Shown: positions 8,344-15,732, counted from the first letter of the stretch. The stretch: DNA of 36,769 bases from Parachlamydiaceae bacterium (GCA_013813265.1 JACCRY010000080.1:1-36769); one strand, 5' to 3'. A program made the numbers and translations. Notes: generated by a model not told the origin, from the letters alone.

Positions 8344-9153
8344 ATGCACTATTACATTGATGGTTATAACCTGCTTTTTGCTCTCTTTGGCCCTTCAATG
8401 CCCGATTTTACTTCACGACGTGATTGGCTGATTCAAACTCTCAATGCTAAAGCCGAGTTATTAGCACTAGAAATTTCTTTAGTTTTTGATTCTCACTTTT
8501 GTGAAGGATTAGGATCTCGATCTCACTTCCACCACCTGGAGATTCTCTACACACCAAAAGGTGTTTCAGCTGACGATTATATTATTAAAAAAATTGAAAA
8601 GTCGACTGATCCAAGAAAGGCCCTCTTAGTCAGCAATGACAGGGAATTAACACTTCGTGCTCGCAATCTTTTAGCAAATACGCAGAGCTTGAACGAATTC
8701 ACCAATTGGCTCGATCGGCGTTATAAGAATAAAACCCAAAAAAAATCGAACCCAGTAAGCTCCTTCAAACTGCCAACTCTTTCAGAAAAAACGCAAATTA
8801 AAGTTACGACTGTTCCTCCCCCCGCTCTTACATCAAAACCTGAAAAGCCTCGCTTAAAACTAAAATTGATTTCCGTAATTACACCAGAAACAAAACAACC
8901 CGCTAAAGTACTTGTTCATCTAGCTGAAGACCTCGTAACACCTGAAAAACCTCGCGTAAAACTAAAACTGATTTCAGAGCAGAAAGTTCCGCCAGAAGCT
9001 AGACAACCGGCTGAAGTGCCTCTTAGTCCAGCAGAAGTTCCCGGAACATTAGAATATTATCTTGCACATTTCGAAAGTGCTGATGAACTGTTTTTGGTAA
9101 AATTGGAAGAGAAAAAAATTAAAAGAAAAGAAAGAAAGAAGAGAGATCATTAA
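8344..9153 (+). CDS. YacP-like NYN-domain (PIN-like) nuclease with repetitive tail
   Basis: 269 residues. Residues ~1-125 are an NYN/YacP-type PIN-fold domain: MHYYIDGYNLLFAL (first acidic residue), EISLVFDSHF, LEILYTPKGVSADDYIIKKIE and KALLVSNDRELTLRAR (later acidic residues). YacP-type proteins are RNases in other bacteria; the target here is unknown. Residues ~135-250 are a low-complexity Pro/Lys/Glu tail with two imperfect copies of a unit built on PEKPRxKLKLIS; the C-terminus is very basic (EEKKIKRKERKKRDH). The ORF reaches TTG 8335, but ATG 8344 gives the expected N-terminus; neither start has a good Shine-Dalgarno, so translation may depend on coupling. Its stop overlaps the tsaD start (TAATG at 9151-9155). 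Confidence 0.75.
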   Translation: MHYYIDGYNLLFALFGPSMPDFTSRRDWLIQTLNAKAELLALEISLVFDSHFCEGLGSRSHFHHLEILYTPKGVSADDYIIKKIEKSTDPRKALLVSNDRELTLRARNLLANTQSLNEFTNWLDRRYKNKTQKKSNPVSSFKLPTLSEKTQIKVTTVPPPALTSKPEKPRLKLKLISVITPETKQPAKVLVHLAEDLVTPEKPRVKLKLISEQKVPPEARQPAEVPLSPAEVPGTLEYYLAHFESADELFLVKLEEKKIKRKERKKRDH

Positions 9154-10172
9154 TGCTTACACTTGGAATAGAAAGCACATGCGATGAAACAGCTTGTGCC
9201 ATTGTTAAAAATGGTAAAGAGATTTTATCCAATGTCGTAAGTTCTCAAATCGATTTACATGCTGAATATGGAGGAGTCGTTCCGGAATTGGCCTGCAGGA
9301 GACATGTCGATGTCATGATTCCGGTCATTAAAGAGGCCTTGAAACTAGCTAATGTTTCGCTGCAGGAAATTGACCTGATTGCAGTAGCCCATGGCCCTGG
9401 ACTTATCGGAGCTTTACTTATCGGTTTGAACGCAGCGAAAGGACTGTCCATAGCTCTTGAAAAACCTTTTATTGGGGTCAACCACATTGAAGCGCATCTT
9501 TATGCAGCTATAATGTCGCAAGATCAAGAACCTTCTTTCCCTTGTCTTGGCGTTATTCTTTCAGGCGGACATACTGCGCTCGTTATAATGCATTCCCTTG
9601 ATAAGTTCACTTTGATCTCACAAACAGTTGACGATGCTATTGGGGAAGCTTTTGATAAGGTTGCGAAATTATTAGGACTTCCGTATCCTGGCGGTCCACA
9701 AATAGAAAAATTGGCTGAAAATGGCGACCCACGAAAATATCCATTTAAGGGAGGACGCCTTAAGAACGACCCCCTAGGGTTTTCTTTCAGTGGTCTTAAA
9801 ACCGCAGTTTTATACACGATTAAAGGGCAAAACAATCGATTAGAAGGTGATACACCCTCCCATAAGGAAATGCGCGATATTGCAGCATCCTTTCAGTCGG
9901 CAGCCTTTGAAGATTTGATCAAGAAAACGCTCTTAGCTGCCCATCAATATGGCTTAACAGAAGTTGTTTTTGGTGGAGGGGTCACAAATAACCGTTATCT
10001 TCGAACGCTTTTTACAAAATTGGCCCCCTCCTTAAAGCTACATTGGCCCACTTTTGAGTTAAGTCTTGACAATGCAGCCATGATTGCGGGTCTTGGATAT
10101 CATCGCTATCTTGCAAATGGATGTGGTGATTCTTTAGAGCTTGAGGCGCTTACCCGTATTGCTTTTATGTAA
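9153..10172 (+). CDS. tsaD: tRNA N6-adenosine threonylcarbamoyltransferase TsaD
   Basis: 339 residues, normal for bacterial TsaD. Visible family signatures: LGIESTCDETACAIV at the N-terminus, the metal-binding GVNHIEAHL, LSGGHTALV, DDAIGEAFDKVAKLLGL, YPGGPQIEKLA, FSFSGLKTAV, FGGGVTNNRYLR and the final DNAAMIAGLGYHRY. TsaD transfers the threonylcarbamoyl group to A37 of tRNAs that read ANN codons (t6A), acting with TsaB, TsaE and TsaC/TsaC2; none of these partners is in the window. The start ATG overlaps the stop of the NYN gene by one base. The last ~250 bases are present again, decayed, at 11279-11528, and the next gene starts one base after its stop, so the 3' end is an insertion junction. 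Confidence 0.96.
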   Translation: MLTLGIESTCDETACAIVKNGKEILSNVVSSQIDLHAEYGGVVPELACRRHVDVMIPVIKEALKLANVSLQEIDLIAVAHGPGLIGALLIGLNAAKGLSIALEKPFIGVNHIEAHLYAAIMSQDQEPSFPCLGVILSGGHTALVIMHSLDKFTLISQTVDDAIGEAFDKVAKLLGLPYPGGPQIEKLAENGDPRKYPFKGGRLKNDPLGFSFSGLKTAVLYTIKGQNNRLEGDTPSHKEMRDIAASFQSAAFEDLIKKTLLAAHQYGLTEVVFGGGVTNNRYLRTLFTKLAPSLKLHWPTFELSLDNAAMIAGLGYHRYLANGCGDSLELEALTRIAFM

Positions 10173-10173
10173 A

Positions 10174-10671
10174 ATGGAGATATTTAGGAAAAAAATTGAT
10201 GGCCCACTTGTCGAGATAGTGGAAATAATTGATGCATTTGAAATGGATGGATATTTTAGCATGTCGTTTATAAACACAAAGACAGGCAATGTTATCAATC
10301 TTATGGAAGATGAAGATTTTTCAGATGTCGAAGATGAAGGTGAAGAGAGAGAATTTAATCTGGATCATTGTCTTTCACTCCCCGAAAAAGATGAGTTGGA
10401 TGATTTTGGGATTATGGAAGATTTTTGTTCTGAGATCGAGAATACAAAACTCCAATCCAAACTTTTAAATTCACTTGGTGGAAAAGGATCCTTTCGCCGA
10501 TTCAAGGAAGTTTTGCATTCTAATGACATTCAGGATGATTGGTATAGATTTCGATATGAGAAATTCAAAGAAATTGCAATCGAATTTTGTATGAAGTATA
10601 AAAGCACTGATGCGCTTATCATTTCAGTAATGGTTAGGCTGACTGAGAAAAATGTCCATCTGTATCCATAA
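10174..10671 (+). CDS. UPF0158-family protein
   Basis: 165 residues from ATG 10174, one base after the tsaD stop. The core (LDHCLSLPEKDEL, then GGKGSFRRFKEVL, DDWYRFRYEKFKEIAIEFC) fits the UPF0158 family, small acidic proteins of unknown function whose C-terminal part has an F-R-R-F-K...W-Y-x-F-R...E-I-A-I-E-W/F-C signature. It is very acidic between residues 45 and 75. The last ~12 residues lie on the strand opposite the end of the DUF2442 gene (38-bp convergent overlap) and go past the conserved family end, suggesting that the original C-terminus was replaced when the neighbouring module arrived. No ribosome-binding site of its own is obvious; it probably relies on translation from tsaD. 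Confidence 0.7.
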   Translation: MEIFRKKIDGPLVEIVEIIDAFEMDGYFSMSFINTKTGNVINLMEDEDFSDVEDEGEEREFNLDHCLSLPEKDELDDFGIMEDFCSEIENTKLQSKLLNSLGGKGSFRRFKEVLHSNDIQDDWYRFRYEKFKEIAIEFCMKYKSTDALIISVMVRLTEKNVHLYP

Positions 10672-10912
10672 AACCAAGTAAAAGATTCTCAACACTAATA
10701 TCCTCATCGAGCGATTCCCAATGCAATCCAACCCCTCCTCCACTAATTACGTAATCTGCACGCTCCCTCTCGTTAGCTTGAAAAAGACGCGGAAAATACA
10801 CGAGGGGCACAATAATCTTACGACCATCAAGAAATTCTACACTCATACATTCTTCATTAAATTCGACCTTTTTCGCTAATGGTCTATGCCGAAAAGAACT
10901 CATTCCATCCAT
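10634..10912 (-). CDS. DUF2442-family protein (putative antitoxin-like partner)
   Basis: 92 residues. The pattern PLAKKVEFNEECMSVEFLDGRKIIVPLVYFPRL...ISGGGVGLHWESLDEDISVENLL matches DUF2442: a beta-hairpin with 'x-V-x-F-L-D-G-R-x-I-x-V-P-L-x-x-F-P-R-L' and the terminal 'G-x-G-L-H-W-x-x-L-D-E-D-I-S-V-x-x-L-L'. DUF2442 proteins are often found immediately downstream of a DUF4160 protein, as here (29-bp overlap), and the pair is frequently listed as toxin-antitoxin-like. No toxicity is proven for this pair and the role split is inference. The start could be ATG 10912 or ATG 10903. Part of the segment bounded by tsaD and its decayed 3' copy. Confidence 0.8.
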   Translation of the reverse strand: MDGMSSFRHRPLAKKVEFNEECMSVEFLDGRKIIVPLVYFPRLFQANERERADYVISGGGVGLHWESLDEDISVENLLLGFMDTDGHFSQSA

Positions 10913-11135
10913 CCTCTAACAGTTTTCTGTTTTCTTCGACAATTTTAAATAGCCGAGTTAGTTCCTTAGGCGACATCGCATAGGATTCGGCTAATGCAAT
11001 TTTTGGACTTAACCAAAATTTTGCTAACGCCTCACCTTTTCTGATATGAATATGACAAGGCTCACGAGGATTACCCTCATTAGAATAAAAAAAGAACCGG
11101 TAACCTTCAAATACAAATATTGTTGGCACAATCAT
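10884..11135 (-). CDS. DUF4160-family protein (putative toxin-like partner)
   Basis: 83 residues. MIVPTIFVFEGYRFFFYSNE followed by EPCHIHIRKGEALAKFWL is the DUF4160 signature: 'P-T-I-x-x-x-x-G-x-R-x-x-F-x-S-x-E...E-P-x-H-V/I-H-V/I'. The C-terminal half (LTRLFKIVEENRKLLEDGWNEFF) is the usual amphipathic helix. It is first in a two-gene minus-strand unit with the DUF2442 gene. These pairs are small, mobile and common next to genomic insertions; a toxin-antitoxin role is commonly proposed but not shown here. No clear promoter hexamers are seen in the ~140 bp upstream. Confidence 0.8.
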   Translation of the reverse strand: MIVPTIFVFEGYRFFFYSNEGNPREPCHIHIRKGEALAKFWLSPKIALAESYAMSPKELTRLFKIVEENRKLLEDGWNEFFSA

Positions 11136-11278
11136 CTCACATTATGCATATTACTATAAGCCATTTTTCAAGATATGTCAAGAAACCTGATATAGTTATC
11201 ATTGAAACGCACATTTTACAGCTCGAAGCAACCCGAAAACACTTCTTTAAAGGCTTCATAATTAGCTATTGTCTTGAC

Positions 11279-11528
11279 GCTCTTAGCTGACGATCAATAT
11301 GGCTTAACAGAGGTTGTTTTTGAGGAGGCGTCACCAACAATCGTTATTTAAGGACTCTTTTTACAAAATTAGCCCCCTCCATAAAGCTGCATTGGCCCAC
11401 TTTTGAGTTAAGTCTTGACAATGCAGCTATGATTGCGGGTCTTGGGTATCATCGCTATCTTGCAAATGGATGTGGTGACTCTTTAGAGCTTGAGGCGCTT
11501 ACCCGTATTGCTTTTATATAAACTGGAG
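11279..11528 (+). pseudogene. Decayed second copy of the tsaD 3' end
   Basis: This stretch aligns end to end with 9929-10179, the last ~240 bases of tsaD plus seven bases beyond its stop. Differences: one base lost in the GGTGGAGGGG/GAGGAGGCG segment (frameshift), stops created (TTTAAG region, CCATAA), and the TsaD Met just before the stop is ATA. The downstream half has only about six differences in ~137 bases, nearly all synonymous (GCC/GCT, GGA/GGG, GAT/GAC); the upstream half is more decayed. Synonymous differences mean the two copies diverged as functional genes before one decayed, so it is probably a displaced or foreign tsaD end rather than a fresh duplication. It has no start and no intact frame. 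Sequence outside 11279-11528 does not match tsaD. Confidence 0.92.
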
Positions 11529-11626
11529 TTTGTCAAATGATACTTCTCAAGCATTGTGTTAAGAGATTCAGGGTTTACTCATCGATATGTTGAGGAAAAT
11601 TAGGTTATTTTAGAGTGCAATCGCCT

Positions 11627-11656
11627 TTTACAATTCCTTTGACCTTGCTTTATAAT
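11627..11656 (+). promoter_or_regulatory. Sigma-70-type promoter for the 11716 gene
   Basis: TTTACA at 11627-11632 and a perfect TATAAT at 11651-11656 with an 18-base spacer, about 60 bases upstream of the ATG at 11716. AGGAG at 11706-11710 supplies the ribosome-binding site. Confidence 0.55.
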
Positions 11657-11715
11657 GAAGTTCACAATAGCATATTTAATATCTTTATAAAAAGATATTT
11701 AACATAGGAGATATT

Positions 11716-12408
11716 ATGGAAGTACCCTCGAATTTTCACCCAATTACGACTCATAATTATGAGAGAAGCACGCTGCTTCGAGAGAGTAATAATTATAATT
11801 TTTCCAGAGATCTTACTATGGGCGAAAGGTTTCTTCGTGTGTTAGCTATCATTGCTACGGTAGTTGGATCAATCTTCCCTTGCATAGGAACTCCCTTTTT
11901 ATTGGGTGAAGTACGTGATCAAATATATAATTGGTGTGAAGAAGTTAGTACAGGCAAGGCAGTCAACACCTCACAATCATTCCAGGAAGGCATTGCTTTA
12001 GCATTGAAGGATAAAATATCAAAAAGTTGGCCCGATAAAGTTAGCTCAACAATGGGGTGCCTGAAAATAAATTTAGATCACCGGGAGATAAATCACAAAT
12101 TTATATTTAGAAATTCGGATGCTTCGCCTTGGATAAAAGCCTATCTTCCTTTTGTAATTAATAGAATATTGATTGAAAGTTTTAAAGATGCTTTGCTTAA
12201 TACGACTTCTTCATCAAATATAACTCTTGACTATGTCCTTCTTAGTAAAACTTTAGATAATCAATTCATAGGAATTGAAGGGCAATCTTCCTTTCATAAT
12301 GGTGCGATTGGAACCATCTCCCCAGTAGATGTCTACAACGTCCCAACTTCTCTCAAAAACATCGGTTTTGATACTCAAGAAGTTATCATAAATGACGAAT
12401 TTGCATAA
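11716..12408 (+). CDS. Unknown protein with one hydrophobic segment (possible inclusion or secreted protein)
   Basis: 230 residues, no family recognised. After ~36 polar residues comes one hydrophobic stretch (about residues 39-65: FLRVLAIIATVVGSIFPCIG and on to TPFLLGEV) with a Pro/Gly break in the middle, so it could be a helical hairpin. The rest is soluble-looking, alternating helix and beta, with no cysteine-rich or repeat region. A polar N-terminus followed by a bilobed hydrophobic segment recalls chlamydial type III-secreted inclusion-membrane proteins, but this is only a resemblance and the segment is short. Good start: AGGAG 5 bases before ATG 11716, promoter upstream. It ends at a strong terminator shared with the convergent GH5 gene. 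Confidence 0.6.
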   Translation: MEVPSNFHPITTHNYERSTLLRESNNYNFSRDLTMGERFLRVLAIIATVVGSIFPCIGTPFLLGEVRDQIYNWCEEVSTGKAVNTSQSFQEGIALALKDKISKSWPDKVSSTMGCLKINLDHREINHKFIFRNSDASPWIKAYLPFVINRILIESFKDALLNTTSSSNITLDYVLLSKTLDNQFIGIEGQSSFHNGAIGTISPVDVYNVPTSLKNIGFDTQEVIINDEFA

Positions 12409-12443
12409 TAACTGACAAGGCACTAAAAGAAGTGCGGAAAATT

Positions 12444-12482
12444 GTAACTGAATATTTCGATCGAAATGTTCAGTTACTTTTT
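12444..12482. terminator. Bidirectional Rho-independent terminator
   Basis: GTAACTGAA (12444-12452) pairs with TTCAGTTAC (12469-12477); the intervening bases form an inner ATTTCGATCGAAAT hairpin, giving a long stem. A T run (TTTTTT) follows on the plus strand. It lies between two convergent genes ending at 12408 and 12485. Confidence 0.8.
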
Positions 12483-12484
12483 TA

Positions 12485-13804
12485 TTAGTCCTTGGTCTTA
12501 ATCAGATACCAAGGTCTTAAGCCAATTTGAGTCAGATAATCAATTTTCTTCCACTGAATGTCGATCCAATTATCAGCGACAATTCCTCCGGTATCTCCAC
12601 TATTAGCATTCCATGACCAATAAAACCAGTTAGCCATAAACTCATGGTTGCCGTCGTTGGCAGTACCAGCTAATTTGAAGTAATCGGCCATATCTTTCAT
12701 CGATTGAAGATCGGTTTTATCAGTAAAATGTGACCCGAACTCCCCGATTGCGATAGGAAATTTTTTTCCCTCATACCCTTCTTTTGATAAATAGCCAAAT
12801 GAGGAAGATAAGCGATTCCATAAACCTTTCCCGACATAATCTTTTGTCGCATAAGTTACAGATGGAGGATAAACATGTGGCGAAATAACGACCTGGTTTA
12901 CATACGGTTTATGCAATAAAGCCTGGAAAAAGGGATTAGGATCACTTAGCCCGCCCTGCTTTATTAAATTCTCATCCGTTGCAAAACCATCTCCCCAATT
13001 GGCGTTAATTCCGCTTTGTCCTGCTCCTTCAATAAAGAATAGGAAATTTGGGTCGACATTGTACAATGCATCCATTGAAGAAAGATATAAGTCTTCCAAT
13101 CCAGGCTTGTCACCAGAAGATTCCCAACGAATTCCAAAATTATCAGGTTCATTTAAGAGATCAAACATGACATGATCCTTTGAAATTGGATCTTTTGCAA
13201 TAGCTTTTGCCAGACGTACCCATTGATCCACCCATTTTTGTGAATTTTCAATGGCCGTCTGATCTTCTCTTAAGTGATTGTCAATCAAAACATAGAATCC
13301 ATTTTTTGCAAAAAAATTGATCACCCATAAGAATCGTTTGAAAGTGGAATCATTAGGTAAATAATCGTTGATCATTCCCTTTTCTCGAATGGGATTAAAA
13401 CGCATAGGAGGAATTTCTTTTCCGGGCGCCAGTGGATTGGAAGGATTTGTTACACTTTCTTGGATATGAGCAAGAGATGCAACGGTGCCATATTGCGTAT
13501 AGTTTCGAGGGGTAGACTCAAATATATCTTTAAAGCTAAAAGGAAGACGAACAGCATTAAATCCTAATAACTTCAATCGATAAACGACTGTTGCAAAATC
13601 ATAGGAAATTGTGTCTGAACCACCCCATATGCCATCGACCATGGTCGATCCATTATTAAATCCAAACCAGTTTACACCCTTTAACTCAATGTGCTCGTTT
13701 TGGGAGTTAAGTATTGCATCTCCTTTTGTGGTCATTGCAGACATTTGTAAGGTCGTTGCCAAGCAAATTAAACTAAATGTTAATTTAATAAGATTTTTTT
13801 TCAT
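12485..13804 (-). CDS. Secreted glycoside hydrolase family 5 (endoglucanase-type)
   Basis: 439 residues. Signal peptide: KKNLIK, hydrophobic LTFSLICLATTL, cleavage probably near QMSA-MTT (residues 20-24). The mature enzyme has the GH5 landmarks in order: LKGVNWFGF (41-49), GFNAVRLPFS with the conserved Arg86, IDNHLRED (174-181), DLLNEP with acid/base Glu219, SPHVYPP with His310, and IAIGEFGS with nucleophile Glu355. GH5 enzymes cut beta-1,4-glucans such as cellulose, or related glycans; the exact substrate cannot be read from sequence. No separate carbohydrate-binding domain is visible. In an amoeba-associated organism, host cyst-wall cellulose is a plausible target (inference). Monocistronic, ending at a strong terminator, divergent from the type III translocator operon. 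Confidence 0.88.
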   Translation of the reverse strand: MKKNLIKLTFSLICLATTLQMSAMTTKGDAILNSQNEHIELKGVNWFGFNNGSTMVDGIWGGSDTISYDFATVVYRLKLLGFNAVRLPFSFKDIFESTPRNYTQYGTVASLAHIQESVTNPSNPLAPGKEIPPMRFNPIREKGMINDYLPNDSTFKRFLWVINFFAKNGFYVLIDNHLREDQTAIENSQKWVDQWVRLAKAIAKDPISKDHVMFDLLNEPDNFGIRWESSGDKPGLEDLYLSSMDALYNVDPNFLFFIEGAGQSGINANWGDGFATDENLIKQGGLSDPNPFFQALLHKPYVNQVVISPHVYPPSVTYATKDYVGKGLWNRLSSSFGYLSKEGYEGKKFPIAIGEFGSHFTDKTDLQSMKDMADYFKLAGTANDGNHEFMANWFYWSWNANSGDTGGIVADNWIDIQWKKIDYLTQIGLRPWYLIKTKD

Positions 13805-13920
13805 CTAAGTTCCTTGTATAAGTTATTCAACATTAAATATAGTTATCATAAGAATAAACATCTTAACTTGCAATAAGAAAGGTGTGGTTAGCGAAACTGT
13901 AACTTAGCTATCTTTGCGCC

Positions 13921-14078
13921 CTTTGCGCCTTTTGTTGTTTCTTTGCGTTAAAAAAAAACAATCTCACCAATAGATAGAATTCGAGATTTAAACTAAGGAT
14001 AAGAAGTTTTTTTCGAAGCAGATTAACATTGCACTAGATTAATTTTTTTAACGCAAAGAAGCAGCAAAAGGCGCAAAG
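13921..14078. repeat. Inverted repeat pair in the GH5/type III intergenic region
   Basis: The left arm at 13921-13956 (CTTTGCGCCTTTTGTTG...) and right arm at 14043-14078 (ending CAAAAGGCGCAAAG) are reverse complements over 36 bases with two mismatches, separated by 86 bases. The left arm is preceded by an extra TTTGCGCC unit. The rest of the 607-base gap (13805-14411) shows no protein-coding frame of note. A related AACGCAAAGA/CACAAAGAG-type word occurs at 21079-21119 and near 4685-4702, so this may be a dispersed repeat rather than a local regulatory site. Confidence 0.75.
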
Positions 14079-14336
14079 AAAATGTAGATGAATTTACGCT
14101 TATACGGCCGAAAGTTAAAGTGTCGGCGACAGAAGCACGTAATTCTAGGAATTTTTACATGAATAGCATGACCAGAATGTTTCGTTACAAATTGCATAGG
14201 CCTTGATGGTTGACAGTAGACAACAAAAGATTGACCGAAATAGACAGATCTCTTAGTATAAGGTCAAAATAGGAAAGCACCAATGTCTAAACTTGCTTTT
14301 TTTAGGATAAAAATCATTTAACCTTTTTGAAAATAA

Positions 14337-14368
14337 TGCTTTCTATAAAATGTTAACTCTGTTATAAT
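14337..14368 (+). promoter_or_regulatory. Possible promoter of the type III translocator operon
   Basis: A perfect TATAAT at 14363-14368 lies 44 bases upstream of the ATG at 14412. The -35 region at the right distance (about 14340-14345, TTTCTA) is poor, so an activator or only weak expression is possible. Strong Shine-Dalgarno (AAGGGGG) directly before the start. Confidence 0.3.
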
Positions 14369-14411
14369 TAAAATGTTATTTCAATAAACATTCCTCATTA
14401 AGGGGGTTCTT

Positions 14412-15182
14412 ATGCCAGGCCAAGTTGAAACTTTAGATCTTCAAAATACAAATCGTGTTAGAGGCCCAGGTGACGACAAGCCTAAGGACCTTTCAATTGA
14501 AGCGCTTTTACGCCTTATTATGTTTGAAAGTACTGAAAACTTACGTCTTCAGAAAATTAATGAACTTAAAAAACTCTCTACATCGCAGTCTGAAATCGGA
14601 TTCCTAAGCAATCTTCGACGTGTTTTTATGCTTGGGGGAAATGAGGATGGAACATTTACAGTCAACGAAGAACTAAAAAAACTTTTAGAAAAAGTTTCAT
14701 CTCCCGGTAGTGAAAATTTGATGCAACTCCTAGAAGATCTGGGACTCTCTTTTGATGCAAAGTATAGTGACGAGAGCTTTAACAAGGTTTTTGCAGGAAT
14801 TGAAGGCATGACTCCGGCAGAGGGTCAGGCTTTAAGAGAAAAGCTCACTGCTATCGGAATTGAGAAAGGAAAAGTGCCTACGCCTGCCCAACTTAAAGAG
14901 CTTGTAAAGCTCGCTGCACAATCCGAGAGCCTCCAACTTCGAAAGTTATTAATAGATAATAAAATTTTAACGACCAAGGAAAAATTCACAAAACCTGAAC
15001 GTGAAAATTTTATTGAGTCCATCCGTCTGGCTACGGATCAAAAAAATACTCTGAATGAGATGACGATTCAAACAATCACTCAGCATCAGACTCAGATTGA
15101 TCAGCGTCAGCAGTATGTGATTATGGCCGCGAAGATTTACAATGATATTCTTAAGAGTATCGGGCAAAAAATTGGTAAATAA
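14412..15182 (+). CDS. Unknown helical protein, first gene of the type III translocator operon
   Basis: 256 residues, no recognised family. Hydrophilic, largely helical by composition, no signal peptide, no membrane segment, no cysteine. The N-terminal ~25 residues are polar and disordered-looking (MPGQVETLDLQNTNRV), as in type III substrates. The C-terminal ~45 residues form a long Gln/Thr-rich helix ending in YVIMAAKIYNDILKSIGQKI, reminiscent of the C-terminal helix of needle or tip proteins (weak analogy). It is followed within 16 bases by the chaperone gene and then the two translocators, so it is most likely a secreted component or regulator of the same system. In C. trachomatis the equivalent cluster also contains an uncharacterised protein; I cannot assert orthology. 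Confidence 0.7.
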   Translation: MPGQVETLDLQNTNRVRGPGDDKPKDLSIEALLRLIMFESTENLRLQKINELKKLSTSQSEIGFLSNLRRVFMLGGNEDGTFTVNEELKKLLEKVSSPGSENLMQLLEDLGLSFDAKYSDESFNKVFAGIEGMTPAEGQALREKLTAIGIEKGKVPTPAQLKELVKLAAQSESLQLRKLLIDNKILTTKEKFTKPERENFIESIRLATDQKNTLNEMTIQTITQHQTQIDQRQQYVIMAAKIYNDILKSIGQKIGK

Positions 15183-15198
15183 TCAGTTGAGTTTACTT

Positions 15199-15732
15199 AT
15201 GGATGCTAAAAAAGACCCGCTGGAAGAGCTGCAGAACCGCCTAGGACTTCACCTTAAGTCCATAGGCGCTTTTGTGCCCAGCTCCAATCCTGAAGTAAAC
15301 AATGAACTCGTTATAAATGAACTTTATGCTCGAGGATATTTCTTCTACGAGAGTGGTAAATATTTAGAAGCGACCGATTTTTTTAAAGTACTCACGCAAA
15401 TGAGCGCTCAGAATCCGGTTTATTGGATAGGTCTTGGAGCCTGTTTGCAGATGCAGAAAAAATATAATGAGGCCCTTTTAGCTTACACGACAGCGTTAAT
15501 ACATGACACTACCGATCCAACGACGTTTTTCCATGCTGCGAATTGCTGCTTTGCTCTTAATCATGTAGCAGAAGGTTTAGTGGCGGTTGAAACTGCAGAA
15601 AATATCGCAAGAGAAAAGCCAGAATATAAAGGTATGCTTCCACAGCTTGCACTTTTGAAGAAAACGTGGTCTAATGAAGAAAAAAAAGAAAATAACCCAA
15701 AAACAAGCGTTTCAGAAAAGCCTGTTGCTTGA
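15199..15732 (+). CDS. SycD/LcrH-family type III secretion chaperone
   Basis: 177 residues from ATG 15199 (the open frame extends upstream into the previous gene, but MDAKKDPLEELQ is the natural start). Three tetratricopeptide-like repeats: ELYARGYFFYESGKYLEATDF, PVYWIGLGACLQMQKKYNEAL, and DPTTFFHAANCCFALNHVAE. The phrases YWIGLGACLQMQKKYNEALLAY and DPTTFFHAANC match class II chaperones of translocators (SycD/LcrH/IpgC), which keep the two hydrophobic translocators soluble in the cytosol before secretion. The translocator genes are the next two downstream, as expected for its clients. The C-terminal ~20 residues are charged and disordered. Shine-Dalgarno weak, probably translationally coupled to the upstream gene. 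A small GCTCAC/GTGAGC hairpin (15742-15756) follows the stop but lacks a T run. Confidence 0.88.
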   Translation: MDAKKDPLEELQNRLGLHLKSIGAFVPSSNPEVNNELVINELYARGYFFYESGKYLEATDFFKVLTQMSAQNPVYWIGLGACLQMQKKYNEALLAYTTALIHDTTDPTTFFHAANCCFALNHVAEGLVAVETAENIAREKPEYKGMLPQLALLKKTWSNEEKKENNPKTSVSEKPVA

